A stretch of DNA of 43,999 bases from an uncultured Blautia sp. (GTDB lineage Bacteria; Bacillota; Clostridia; Lachnospirales; Lachnospiraceae), in the NCBI GenBank assembly GCA_900539145.1, contig UQAX01000021.1, positions 1 to 43,999 of the forward strand, written 5' to 3'. Below are positions 8,403-16,986 of this stretch, piece by piece. The number at the start of each line of letters is the position of its first letter. The first letter of the stretch is position 1. The translations under genes were made by a program, and so were the position numbers. The notes under the pieces are model-generated. The model made no database searches. It saw only the letters and a list, made by a program, of their open reading frames with translations, and was not told where the DNA came from.

Positions 8403-9467
8403 TTGAAGAAAACAAGAAAAGCAAGAGTCTTTTTTCTGATATGTTGTTTACTTCTAAGCTTGTCCGGATGCTTGCCAAAAGCTGAAAAAGAAAGCGGTAT
8501 AACGCAAAAACTGCCGGAAAGGCAGATTGCGGTCTCAGAAGAAGCGCTTTACTATGGATATCAAAGTTTGTCAAAAGAGGAACAAGAAGTTTACAGACAG
8601 ATTGCAGAGGGCTTGGAGCAGCAGGAAGCAGAAATTAAAATTACATCTCTTTCGGAGGACAGACTTATAACCGTTTTTAATATGGTGATGATTGACCATC
8701 CCGAATACTTTTGGATAGAAGGTGAATTTCAATATACCACGGTAGAGGATTTGACTGAAAATACGAAAACTGTCACGCAGATTATGCCGGTATACACAGT
8801 AGAAAAAGAGCAGACAGAAGAACTGAAACAGCAGATTGAAAAGCAGGCAGAGGAATGGATTGCTGCAATCGATGTTTCCGCAGATACATATGAAAAAATA
8901 AAAAGCGTGTACGAGCTTTTAATTCGAGAAGTAGAATATGATGAGTCCAGCTCTTATAATCAGACAATTCAAAGCGTGTTTCTGGAAAAGAAAACCGTGT
9001 GCATGGGATATGCAAAAGCAACTCAATATTTATTAAATAAAATGGGTATTTTTTGCACATTGGTAACAGGCAATATCTTAGATGAGACTTCTTCCAGTCA
9101 CGCATGGAATTTAGTTCAAATTGGTGAAAATTACTATTATGTAGATACTACTTGGGGTTCTCCCGGATATAATGCAAAAGGAGACAGAGAAGATGCCATT
9201 TCTTACAGTTATTTATGTTGTAGTGATAAGACCATTAGCGCTACACATAAAGCAAATGAAGATATCTTACTGCCTTCCTGTACAGATGAAAGCTATCATT
9301 ATTATAAAAGGAAAGGCTGCTGGTATGAGACTTATGACAAGGAGCATATCTGCGAAGTCTTAAAAAGAGATATTGAAGCAAACAGTCAGAAGACAGAATT
9401 GTGCTTTCAGGAAGAAGCAGGATATCAGCAGGCTGTGCAGGACATTGTAGAAGGAGATTTAATATAA
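8403..9467 (+). CDS. Transglutaminase-like lipoprotein, probably frameshifted at the 3' end
   Basis: The TTG start at 8403 follows GAGGTGAAT. The first 23 residues form a lipoprotein signal peptide with lipobox LSGC (Cys23). The transglutaminase-like (cysteine protease fold) core has the expected triad: Cys200 in VCMGYA, His233 in SHAWN and Asp248 in VDTTWG. The protein is thus probably anchored to the outer face of the membrane as a peptidase or crosslinking enzyme of unknown substrate. It follows parC by 20 bases and seems co-transcribed. The stop at 9465 is directly followed by 35 open codons in the -1 frame (to 9574) that look like a natural C-terminal beta strand, so one base may be missing near 9460-9466. 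Confidence 0.8.
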   Translation: MKKTRKARVFFLICCLLLSLSGCLPKAEKESGITQKLPERQIAVSEEALYYGYQSLSKEEQEVYRQIAEGLEQQEAEIKITSLSEDRLITVFNMVMIDHPEYFWIEGEFQYTTVEDLTENTKTVTQIMPVYTVEKEQTEELKQQIEKQAEEWIAAIDVSADTYEKIKSVYELLIREVEYDESSSYNQTIQSVFLEKKTVCMGYAKATQYLLNKMGIFCTLVTGNILDETSSSHAWNLVQIGENYYYVDTTWGSPGYNAKGDREDAISYSYLCCSDKTISATHKANEDILLPSCTDESYHYYKRKGCWYETYDKEHICEVLKRDIEANSQKTELCFQEEAGYQQAVQDIVEGDLI

Positions 9468-9574
9468 TACAGGAAGTTATTCAAACGACCACGGTATTTT
9501 CTCCGGGAGAGCAAATTTCATGGCAAATTTCCTATGGGGGAAAGGATAATCTTCTGGTAATCCTGTGGAATTGA
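9467..9574 (+). pseudogene. Out-of-frame continuation of the transglutaminase lipoprotein
   Basis: In the -1 frame relative to the preceding gene the sequence reads IQEVIQTTTVFSPGEQ..., ending in NLLVILWN and a TGA at 9572-9574. The alternating hydrophobic pattern and tryptophan-rich end look like coding sequence. It has no start or ribosome binding site of its own. It is most simply the lost C-terminus of the upstream gene. Confidence 0.5.
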
Positions 9575-9583
9575 AAAAAGAAC

Positions 9584-9612
9584 TTGCAAGTTTCTGGGAA
9601 TAGTGTTATCCT
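9584..9612 (+). promoter_or_regulatory. Promoter of the rimP-nusA-infB operon
   Basis: TTGCAA (9584-9589), a 17-base spacer and TATCCT (9607-9612) form a plausible sigma-A promoter about 95 bases upstream of rimP. Confidence 0.65.
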
Positions 9613-9639
9613 AATAAAGAACTAGATAGTTATCAAAGC

Positions 9640-9668
9640 ATAAGAGTGGACCAACGGTCCACTCTTAT
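9640..9668 (+). promoter_or_regulatory. Leader hairpin before rimP
   Basis: A perfect 13-bp stem (ATAAGAGTGGACC, 9640-9652, with 9656-9668) closes on a 3-base loop and is followed by CGTTTG, a weak U-tract. Such a stable hairpin inside the leader of an operon encoding NusA suggests attenuation by NusA itself, which is an inference. Confidence 0.6.
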
Positions 9669-9707
9669 CGTTTGTATACCTAAGGAACGCAGGGAGAAGG
9701 TGAGAAC

Positions 9708-10172
9708 ATGAGTAAAAAAGAAATTTATGAGCAGAAAGCAGAAGCATTATTAGAGCCTATTGTGGCAGAACATGATTTTGAACTGGTAGATGTGGAATAT
9801 GTAAAGGAAGGCAGCAATTTTTACCTGAGAGCTTATATTGACAAGCCGGAAGGAATTACCGTGGATGACTGCGAAGTTGTCAGCCGTGCATTTTCTCAGA
9901 AGCTGGATGAGGAAGATTTTATTGATGAAGCCTATATTATGGAAGTAAGCTCTCCCGGTCTTGGAAGACCTTTGAAAAAAGAAAAGGACTATAAAAGAAG
10001 CATGGGTAAGGAGCTGGAAATCAGAACCTATCGTGCAATCAATAAAGAGAAGGAATTTTACGGTATTTTAAAGGAATATAATGAAAGCAGTGTGACGATT
10101 GACTGCGAGGGAACAGAAATGACTTTTCAGAAATCAGATATCGCCCTTATTCGTCTTGCATTTGATTTTTAA
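9708..10172 (+). CDS. rimP: Ribosome maturation factor RimP
   Basis: This 154-residue protein has the RimP N-terminal domain (YDxVDVEYxKEG pattern, here ELVDVEYVKEGSNFYLR) and the motif VSSPGLGRPL near residue 85, followed by the SH3-like C-terminal domain. RimP helps assemble the 30S subunit in the cytoplasm. It is the first gene of the translation operon, preceded by GGAGAAGGTGAG, and is followed 20 bases later by nusA, the order found throughout Firmicutes. Confidence 0.95.
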   Translation: MSKKEIYEQKAEALLEPIVAEHDFELVDVEYVKEGSNFYLRAYIDKPEGITVDDCEVVSRAFSQKLDEEDFIDEAYIMEVSSPGLGRPLKKEKDYKRSMGKELEIRTYRAINKEKEFYGILKEYNESSVTIDCEGTEMTFQKSDIALIRLAFDF

Positions 10173-10192
10173 TTTTAGGAGGAAAGTAAAAA

Positions 10193-11347
10193 ATGAACAC
10201 AGAATTATTGGAGGCACTCAACATTCTGGAGAAAGAAAAATCTATCAGCAAAGATACTTTGTTAGAAGCTATTGAGCAATCTTTAATTCAGGCATGTAAA
10301 AATCACTTCGGAAAAGCAGATAACATTAAAGTAAATATTAATCCGGAAACATGTGATTTCGGTGTGCTGGCAGAAAAAACAGTTGTAGAGGAAGTTTATG
10401 ATCCGGTTACAGAGATTAGTCTTGCAGACGCAAAAATGATGAACTCTCAGTATGGGCTGGGCGATATCGTAAATGTGGAAATTAAATCAAAGGAATTTGG
10501 ACGTATTGCCACACAGAATGCAAAAAATGTTATTTTACAAAAAATCCGTGAAGAAGAAAGAAAAGTGATTTTTGACCAGTATTACGGAAAAGAAAAAGAT
10601 GTAGTGACAGGTATTGTACAGCGCAGTCTGGGAAGAAATTACAGTATTAACTTAGGAAAAGCAGATGCCATTTTAACAGAAAATGAGCAGGTTAAGACAG
10701 AAGTATTTAAACCTACGGAAAGAATTAAAGTATATATTCTGGAAGTGAAGGATGCACCAAAAGGACCAAAGATTATGGTTTCCAGAACACATCCTGAATT
10801 AGTAAAACGCCTTTTTGAGGCAGAGGTTACAGAGATTAAAGACGGAACTGTGGAAGTAAAGAGTATTGCAAGAGAAGCAGGCTCCCGTACAAAGATTGCC
10901 GTTTGGAGCAATGACCCGGACGTAGATCCGGTAGGCGCATGTGTTGGTATTAACGGTGCAAGAGTAAATTCTGTTGTAGAAGAGTTAAGAGGAGAAAAGA
11001 TTGACATTATTAACTGGAGTGACAATCCTGCTCTGTTGATTGAAAACGCATTAAGTCCTGCAAAGGTTATTTCTGTTACTGCTGATCCGGAAGAGAAAAG
11101 TGCAACAGTAATTGTTCCGGACTTCCAGCTTTCTCTGGCAATCGGTAAAGAAGGACAGAATGCAAGACTGGCAGCCAGATTGACAGGCTTTAAGATTGAC
11201 ATTAAGAGCGAGACACAGGCAAGAGAAGCCGGTGAACTGGGCGAATTAGAAATTTATGAGGAAGAATATGAGGAAACACCTGCTGAGGAAAGCGCAGAAG
11301 CTGTTTACGAAGAGGAAGTAAGCGCTGAAGAAACAGCAGAAGAATAA
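10193..11347 (+). CDS. nusA: Transcription termination/antitermination factor NusA
   Basis: This 384-residue NusA has the N-terminal RNA-polymerase-binding domain (1-125), an S1 domain (about 130-200) and two KH domains (about 205-345). The KH motifs are GACVGINGARV and LAIGKEGQNARLAARLTG. The tail after about residue 350 is highly acidic (many Glu). NusA binds elongating polymerase and modulates pausing, termination and antitermination. The ribosome binding site is TAGGAGGAAAG. The gene sits between rimP and ylxR, and its own operon leader has a hairpin that it might act on. Confidence 0.96.
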   Translation: MNTELLEALNILEKEKSISKDTLLEAIEQSLIQACKNHFGKADNIKVNINPETCDFGVLAEKTVVEEVYDPVTEISLADAKMMNSQYGLGDIVNVEIKSKEFGRIATQNAKNVILQKIREEERKVIFDQYYGKEKDVVTGIVQRSLGRNYSINLGKADAILTENEQVKTEVFKPTERIKVYILEVKDAPKGPKIMVSRTHPELVKRLFEAEVTEIKDGTVEVKSIAREAGSRTKIAVWSNDPDVDPVGACVGINGARVNSVVEELRGEKIDIINWSDNPALLIENALSPAKVISVTADPEEKSATVIVPDFQLSLAIGKEGQNARLAARLTGFKIDIKSETQAREAGELGELEIYEEEYEETPAEESAEAVYEEEVSAEETAEE

Positions 11348-11356
11348 GGTGGGCGT

Positions 11357-11635
11357 ATGAGTACAGAAAAGAAAGTCCCTATGCGAAAATGCGTGGGCTG
11401 CGGTGAAATGAAAAGCAAAAAGGAAATGATGCGTGTATTAAAAACAGCAGAAAACGAAATTGTTTTGGATACTACCGGACGTAAAAACGGAAGAGGCGCT
11501 TATTTATGCTTTTGTAAAGAATGTTTGCAAAATGCCGCAAAAAACAGGGGACTGGAACGTTCTTTAAAAATGGCTATACCAAAAGAGGTTTACGAAAGCC
11601 TTGAAAGGGAGTTTGAGAATATTGAGCAGAAATAA
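11357..11635 (+). CDS. rnpM: RNA-binding protein YlxR (RnpM, DUF448)
   Basis: This 92-residue protein has the YlxR signature: RKCVGCGEMKSKKEM near the N-terminus, then GRGAYLC and a late Cys-Leu pair (CKECLQNA). YlxR family proteins bind RNA; in Bacillus subtilis the protein is described as a modulator of RNase P. It lies between nusA and the L7Ae-like gene, the conserved location, and its 3' end overlaps the start of the next gene by 14 bases. Confidence 0.93.
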   Translation: MSTEKKVPMRKCVGCGEMKSKKEMMRVLKTAENEIVLDTTGRKNGRGAYLCFCKECLQNAAKNRGLERSLKMAIPKEVYESLEREFENIEQK

Positions 11636-11936
11636 AGAACTGGCTTTTTTAGGTCTGGCGGCAAAGGCGGGAAGAATTGTAAGCGGAGAGTTTGCTACTG
11701 AAAAGGGAGTAAAATCCGGTCAGGTTTTTTTAGTCCTTACAGCGCAGGACGCATCAGAAAATACGAAGAAAAAGTTTAAAGATATGTGCACATATTATGA
11801 AGTGCCTTTATATAACGTGGGAACAAAGGAGGAGTTGGGAAGCGCCATCGGAAAAGATTATCGTGCATCTCTTGGAGTGACAGATGAAAATTTTGCTGTG
11901 GCAATGATTAAAAAATTGGAAAAAATGGGTTATTAA
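11622..11936 (+). CDS. ylxQ: L7Ae-family RNA-binding protein YlxQ
   Basis: This is a 104-residue L7Ae/L30e/S12e/Gadd45 fold protein (LAFLGLAAKAGRIVSGE, then an AQDASENTKKK segment). Such proteins bind kink-turn RNA. The TTG at 11622 is chosen because GGGAG (11607-11611) lies 10 bases upstream and the family normally begins just before LGLAAKAG; an in-frame TTG at 11601 would add seven residues. It overlaps the ylxR stop, so coupled translation is likely, and infB follows 20 bases later. Confidence 0.88.
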   Translation: MSRNKELAFLGLAAKAGRIVSGEFATEKGVKSGQVFLVLTAQDASENTKKKFKDMCTYYEVPLYNVGTKEELGSAIGKDYRASLGVTDENFAVAMIKKLEKMGY

Positions 11937-11956
11937 CATGAGAAGGAGGGCAATAT

Positions 11957-14716
11957 ATGTCAACAATAAGAGTTTACGAACTAGCAAAGGAAGTAAACAA
12001 AACAAATAAAGAGGTTTTAGATTTTTTAAAATCAAAAAATATAGAGTTAACCAGTCACATGAGCAATGTAGACGAAACGCATGCCAACATGGTAAGAGAT
12101 ACTTATAAAAAAGGAAACAAAACTGCTCAAGAAGGAAATTCTCCTGCAAAACAGGAAGATGGTGAAAAACCTAAGAAAAAGATTATTCAGGTATTCCGCC
12201 CTCAGAATGCCAGCCATACATCGGAGAAGAAACAAAAACCGCAGGAGCATAGAAGCGAAGAAAACAGAGGTACACAGGATTTGAAACAGGAAAATAGAAA
12301 TAACAACCGACCAAATAACAATCGTTATAAAGAAAACGGAGAGAACCGTCAGGGTAATCGCAATAACAACGGAGGGGAAAACCGACCAAACAACCGTTTT
12401 AATAAAAATAACGGGGAAAGCCGTCCAAACAATAGAGGCGGAAACGGAGAAAACCGCCAGAACCGACCAAATAACCGTTTTAACGGAAATGGGGAAGGTC
12501 GTCCAAACAATCGCAGCAATGGAGAAGGCCGTCCAAATAATAATCGCTATAATGGCAATAATAATCAGGAAGGTCGCTCAAATAACCGTTTTAACGGAAA
12601 CGGAGAAAACCGCCAGGGTAATCGTTTCAACAATAATAACGGAAACGGAGAACGTTCCGGAAACCGTTTTGGAAATAATCAGGGAGAACGTGGAAACGGA
12701 CGTTTTGGCGGCAGAAACGATGGAAGAGGAAATGACAGCAGACGTGAACAGTCCTCTAAATTTGATGCTCCGAAGCTGGAGTTTGTAGAAAAAGACAGCC
12801 GCAAGGCAAACAGAGAAAACAAGAAAAAAGACAACCGCAGAGATGAATACCAAAATCAGGGAAAACGTCCAAATCAGGGCGGACGCCGTCAGGCACAGAA
12901 AATTCCGAAAGCAATGCAGCTTCAGAAACCGGTATCTCATCCTAAGGAAGAAAAGAAGGAAGAAGTAAAGGAAATTACACTTCCGGAAAAAATGACAATC
13001 CGTGAGCTGGCTGAAAAAATGAAAATGCAGCCGTCTGTAATTGTGAAAAAGCTTTTCTTAGAAGGTGTTATGGTTACGGTAAACCATGAAATTGATTTTG
13101 AAAAGGCACAGGAAATTGCTTTAGATTACGATATTATTGCAGAACAGGAAGAAAAAGTCGATGTAATCGAGGAGCTTTTAAAAGAAGAAGAAGAGGATGC
13201 GGCTACTTTGGTTTCCAGACCGCCGGTTGTATGTGTTATGGGACACGTTGACCATGGTAAAACTTCCCTTTTGGACTGCATCAGAAAAACTCATGTGACA
13301 GACCGTGAAGCAGGCGGTATTACACAGCATATCGGCGCTTATATGGTAAGTGTAGACGGAGAAAAAATTACTTTCTTAGATACACCGGGACATGAGGCAT
13401 TTACTGCAATGCGTATGCGTGGTGCAAATGCGACAGATATCGCAATTTTGGTAGTAGCAGCCGATGACGGTGTGATGCCACAGACAGTAGAAGCGATTAA
13501 CCATGCAAAAGCAGCAGGGGTAGAAATTATTGTTGCAATCAATAAAATTGATAAGCCAAGTGCTAATATTGAGAGAGTAAAACAGGAGTTATCTGAATAT
13601 GAGTTAATTCCGGAAGACTGGGGCGGAAGCACAATCTTTGTTCCTGTCTCTGCTCATACAGGCGAGGGAATTGACAATCTGTTGGAAATGATCCTTTTAA
13701 CTGCTGAAGTTGCAGAACTGAAAGCAAATCCGAACAGAAGAGCCAGAGGTCTTGTTATTGAGGCTGAATTGGATAAGGGAAAAGGTCCTGTGGCAACTAT
13801 TTTAGTACAGAAGGGAACACTGCGTGTAGGTGATTTTATTGCCGCAGGAGCATGCTCAGGTAAAGTCCGTGCCATGATTGACGATAAGGGCAGAAAAGTA
13901 AAAGAAGCAGGTCCTTCTACTCCGGTTGAAATTTTGGGCTTAAGCGACGTACCAAACGCAGGAGAAATTTTGGTTGTAACAGAAAATGACAAAGAAGCGA
14001 AAAATTTTGCGGCAACCTTTGTATCTGAAAACAAAAACCGTCTTTTGGAAGAAACAAAGGCAAAAATGTCTCTGGATGACTTATTCAGTCAAATTCAGGC
14101 AGGTAATCTGAAAGAATTGCCATTGATTGTAAAAGCTGACGTGCAGGGTTCTGTGGAAGCGGTAAAACAGAGTCTTGTAAAACTTTCCAATGAAGAAGTT
14201 GTTGTAAAAGTAATCCATGGCGGCGTTGGCGCTATCAATGAGTCTGACGTTACACTGGCAAGCGCTTCCAATGCGATTATTATCGGATTTAATGTAAGAC
14301 CGGATGCAACTGCAAAATCTGTTGCAGAGCAGGAAGGCGTTGATTTACGTCTGTACCGTGTTATTTATCAGGCAATCGAAGATGTGGAAGCCGCTATGAA
14401 AGGTATGCTGGATCCTGTATTCGAAGAAAAAGTCATCGGTCATGCAGAAGTACGCCAGATTTTCAAAGCATCAGGTGTTGGAAATATCGCAGGCTCTTAT
14501 GTGCTGGACGGTGTATTCCAGAGAAATTGTAAAGTGCGTATCAGCAGAGAAGGCGAGCAGATTTTCGAAGGTGAGCTGGCTTCCCTGAAACGTTTTAAAG
14601 ACGATGTAAAAGAAGTAAAAGCAGGATACGAATGCGGTCTTGTATTTGAAGATTTCAATGACATCAAGGAAGAAGACAGAGTAGAAGCATATATTATGGT
14701 GGAAGTTCCAAGATAG
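11957..14716 (+). CDS. infB: Translation initiation factor IF-2
   Basis: This is a 919-residue GTPase. An IF2-N helical module begins the protein (RVYELAKEVNKTNKEVLDFL) and a second one lies near 340-390. The GTPase has G1 GHVDHGKT at about 430, then DTPGHEAF and NKIDKP, followed by the beta-barrel and C-terminal fMet-tRNA-binding domains. Between about residues 105 and 290 lies a long low-complexity stretch rich in Asn, Arg and Gly, made of degenerate ENRPNN/NGNNR/RFNGNGE repeats. IF-2 places initiator tRNA on the 30S subunit and promotes subunit joining. The start follows AGAAGGAGGGC. The insertion does not interrupt the catalytic part. Confidence 0.96.
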   Translation: MSTIRVYELAKEVNKTNKEVLDFLKSKNIELTSHMSNVDETHANMVRDTYKKGNKTAQEGNSPAKQEDGEKPKKKIIQVFRPQNASHTSEKKQKPQEHRSEENRGTQDLKQENRNNNRPNNNRYKENGENRQGNRNNNGGENRPNNRFNKNNGESRPNNRGGNGENRQNRPNNRFNGNGEGRPNNRSNGEGRPNNNRYNGNNNQEGRSNNRFNGNGENRQGNRFNNNNGNGERSGNRFGNNQGERGNGRFGGRNDGRGNDSRREQSSKFDAPKLEFVEKDSRKANRENKKKDNRRDEYQNQGKRPNQGGRRQAQKIPKAMQLQKPVSHPKEEKKEEVKEITLPEKMTIRELAEKMKMQPSVIVKKLFLEGVMVTVNHEIDFEKAQEIALDYDIIAEQEEKVDVIEELLKEEEEDAATLVSRPPVVCVMGHVDHGKTSLLDCIRKTHVTDREAGGITQHIGAYMVSVDGEKITFLDTPGHEAFTAMRMRGANATDIAILVVAADDGVMPQTVEAINHAKAAGVEIIVAINKIDKPSANIERVKQELSEYELIPEDWGGSTIFVPVSAHTGEGIDNLLEMILLTAEVAELKANPNRRARGLVIEAELDKGKGPVATILVQKGTLRVGDFIAAGACSGKVRAMIDDKGRKVKEAGPSTPVEILGLSDVPNAGEILVVTENDKEAKNFAATFVSENKNRLLEETKAKMSLDDLFSQIQAGNLKELPLIVKADVQGSVEAVKQSLVKLSNEEVVVKVIHGGVGAINESDVTLASASNAIIIGFNVRPDATAKSVAEQEGVDLRLYRVIYQAIEDVEAAMKGMLDPVFEEKVIGHAEVRQIFKASGVGNIAGSYVLDGVFQRNCKVRISREGEQIFEGELASLKRFKDDVKEVKAGYECGLVFEDFNDIKEEDRVEAYIMVEVPR

Positions 14717-14742
14717 AGCTTTTAGAAAGCGGAAAGGAAATC

Positions 14743-15129
14743 ATGAGAAAAAACAGTATTAAAAATACCCGTGTAAATGCGGAAGTTCAGCATGAACTGG
14801 CAAATTTAATTCGGGAAGGGATTAAAGATCCGAGAATTCATCCCATGACATCGGTAACAGCGGTAGAAGTGGCTCCGGACTTAAAAACGTGCAGAGCTTA
14901 TATCAGCGTTATGGGAAATGAAGAAGCAAAAAATAATACCATTGCAGGCTTAAAAAGTGCAGAAGGCTATATTCGCAGACAGCTTGCAAAAAATATCAAT
15001 CTTAGAAATACTCCGGAAATTCGTTTTATTTTAGACGAGTCTATTGAGTACGGTGTTGCCATGTCAAAATTGATTGATGAAGTCACCGGAAAAGAGGAGG
15101 TGCAGGAAGATGGAGAAAATAACCAGTGA
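14743..15129 (+). CDS. rbfA: Ribosome-binding factor A
   Basis: This 128-residue KH-fold protein has the RbfA pattern (IRE-GIKDPRI, VTAVEVAPDLKTCRAYISV, NLRNTPEIRFILDES). It assists maturation of the 30S subunit and 16S rRNA 5' end. The ATG at 14743 follows GCGGAAAGGA. Its 3' end overlaps nrnA by 20 bases, so the two are translationally coupled. Confidence 0.95.
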   Translation: MRKNSIKNTRVNAEVQHELANLIREGIKDPRIHPMTSVTAVEVAPDLKTCRAYISVMGNEEAKNNTIAGLKSAEGYIRRQLAKNINLRNTPEIRFILDESIEYGVAMSKLIDEVTGKEEVQEDGENNQ

Positions 15130-16072
15130 ATTAGCAGGAGTGAAAACAGCAGCCATTGCCGGTCACGTAAGACCGGATGGTGACTGTGTAGGCTCTTGTA
15201 TGGGCTTATATCTGTATCTGAAGGAAAATTATCCGGAAATTGAAGCGGATGTATATCTGGAGGAAGTGAAGGAGGGATTTTCCTTCCTGAACTCCATCCA
15301 TGAGGTAAAAAAAGAGATGGATGAGAATAAGATATATGATGTGCTGTTTATTCTGGACACCAGTGTGAAAGATAGAGTCGGTGTAGTGGGAGCTGCTTTG
15401 GATACTGCTAAGAAGACCATTTGTATTGACCATCATGTGAGCAACAAAGGTTTTGCAGACATTGACGTAATCCGTCCGGCTGCAAGCTCTGCATCAGAGC
15501 TTTTGTATACACTTTTGGAAGAGGAAAAAGTAACGAAAAGCTGTGCGGAAGCTATTTATACAGGAATTGTAAATGATACAGGCGTGTTCCAATATTCCTG
15601 TACCACACCTCAGACTATGCAAATTGCAGCAAAACTTATGGAGACAGGGATTAATTTCTCAAAAATTGTAGACCAGGCATTCTATGAAAAGACTTATGTG
15701 CAAAATCAGATTTTGGGAAGATGTCTGATGGAAAGCATTCTGGTTCTTGACGGAAAGTGTATTATCGGAAGTCTTCGCCAAAAAGACATGGAATTTTACC
15801 ATGTTACACCAAAAGACTTAGACGGAATTGTGCAGCAGTTACGGGTAACAAAAGGAGTGGAGGTTGCTATTTTCCTCTATGAGATAAAGCCACAGGAGTT
15901 TAAAGTAAGTCTGCGCTCAAACGGCAGAGTAGATGTAAATGAGGTGGCGTCTTATTTTGGTGGCGGCGGACACGTTCTTGCAGCCGGATGTACCTTGTGC
16001 GGTTCTGTTTATGACGCCATGAATAATCTGCTGCGTGCTATTGAAAAACAATTGTTGAAAGATGCGAATTAG
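15110..16072 (+). CDS. nrnA: Bifunctional oligoribonuclease / PAP phosphatase NrnA
   Basis: This 320-residue DHH-DHHA1 phosphoesterase has the motifs GHVRPDGDCVGS, LDTSVKDRVG and DHHVSN in the DHH half and GGGGHVLAAGC in the DHHA1 half. NrnA degrades nano-RNA and 3'-phosphoadenosine 5'-phosphate in the cytoplasm using metal ions. The ATG at 15110 is chosen because AGGAGG (15095-15100) sits nine bases upstream; an upstream in-frame ATG at 15074 lacks a ribosome binding site. The gene overlaps rbfA and precedes truB by two bases, as in other Clostridia. Confidence 0.93.
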   Translation: MEKITSELAGVKTAAIAGHVRPDGDCVGSCMGLYLYLKENYPEIEADVYLEEVKEGFSFLNSIHEVKKEMDENKIYDVLFILDTSVKDRVGVVGAALDTAKKTICIDHHVSNKGFADIDVIRPAASSASELLYTLLEEEKVTKSCAEAIYTGIVNDTGVFQYSCTTPQTMQIAAKLMETGINFSKIVDQAFYEKTYVQNQILGRCLMESILVLDGKCIIGSLRQKDMEFYHVTPKDLDGIVQQLRVTKGVEVAIFLYEIKPQEFKVSLRSNGRVDVNEVASYFGGGGHVLAAGCTLCGSVYDAMNNLLRAIEKQLLKDAN

Positions 16073-16074
16073 AA

Positions 16075-16971
16075 ATGAAAAACGGAATTATTAATGTTTA
16101 TAAAGAAAAGGGCTATACCTCTCATGATGTGGTTGCAAAGCTTCGTGGAATTTTAAGACAGAAAAAAATCGGACATACAGGGACGTTAGACCCTGATGCA
16201 GAAGGTGTTCTTCCGGTCTGTCTGGGAAAAGGTACGAAGCTGTGTTCTTTATTGACAGATAAGCGAAAAACTTATGAAGCGGTTCTTCATTTAGGAATAG
16301 AGACGGATACACAGGATATTTCCGGCAAGATTTTAAAAGAATGTCCGGTAGAAGTTACTCCATCCGAAGTGGAAGCCTGTATGGCAGGCTTTTTAGGTGA
16401 GCAGCAGCAAATTCCTCCCATGTATTCTGCTTTAAAGGTACAGGGAAAGAAGCTGTATGAGCTTGCCAGAGAGGGCATTGAAATTGAGCGTCAGCCGAGA
16501 CCGGTTACTTTTTATGAGATAAAAATTTTGTCCATGGAGCTGCCTTTTGTGCGCTTTTCCGTAACCTGCTCAAAAGGCACGTATATCCGTACGCTTTGTC
16601 ACGACATCGGAGAAAAATTGGGCTGTATGGGCTGTATGGAGAGCTTGTTAAGAACACAGGTGGAGCGTTTTTCCATTGAAGACAGTTTAAAATTATCTCA
16701 AATAGAAGCGCTTGTACAGGAAGAGAAAATAGATGAAAAAATTGTTTCCGTGGAAGAAATGTTTTCTTCCTATCCGGCTTATTTGGCACAGCCGCAGTTT
16801 GATAAAATGCTGCAAAACGGAAATCCTGTTCCTTGTAAGCAAAATACTCTCCAAGAAAGAGTGCGTATGTATACCAGCAGCGGTATTTTTATCGGAATTT
16901 ATGAATGGAACGCTTCCAAACAGCAGTACAAGCCGCTGACAATATTTTGTACCCCTCAGGATTTTCAATGA
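16075..16971 (+). CDS. truB: tRNA pseudouridine-55 synthase TruB
   Basis: This 298-residue enzyme has the TruB motif GHTGTLDPDAEGVLP with the catalytic Asp, the PPMYSALKVQGKKLYELAR segment and CSKGTYIRTL. It converts U55 of the tRNA T-loop to pseudouridine. It begins two bases after nrnA ends, and the ribosome binding site must lie within the end of nrnA. A short C-terminal RNA-binding extension is present. Confidence 0.95.
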   Translation: MKNGIINVYKEKGYTSHDVVAKLRGILRQKKIGHTGTLDPDAEGVLPVCLGKGTKLCSLLTDKRKTYEAVLHLGIETDTQDISGKILKECPVEVTPSEVEACMAGFLGEQQQIPPMYSALKVQGKKLYELAREGIEIERQPRPVTFYEIKILSMELPFVRFSVTCSKGTYIRTLCHDIGEKLGCMGCMESLLRTQVERFSIEDSLKLSQIEALVQEEKIDEKIVSVEEMFSSYPAYLAQPQFDKMLQNGNPVPCKQNTLQERVRMYTSSGIFIGIYEWNASKQQYKPLTIFCTPQDFQ

Positions 16972-16986
16972 GGCAAAGGAGAAGCT

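Noticed and set aside
10639..11202. 187-codon minus-strand frame inside nusA
   Set aside because: It is a codon-bias shadow of nusA on the opposite strand.
12489..12788. 99-codon frame in the repeat region of infB
   Set aside because: It arises from the low-complexity repeats read in another frame.
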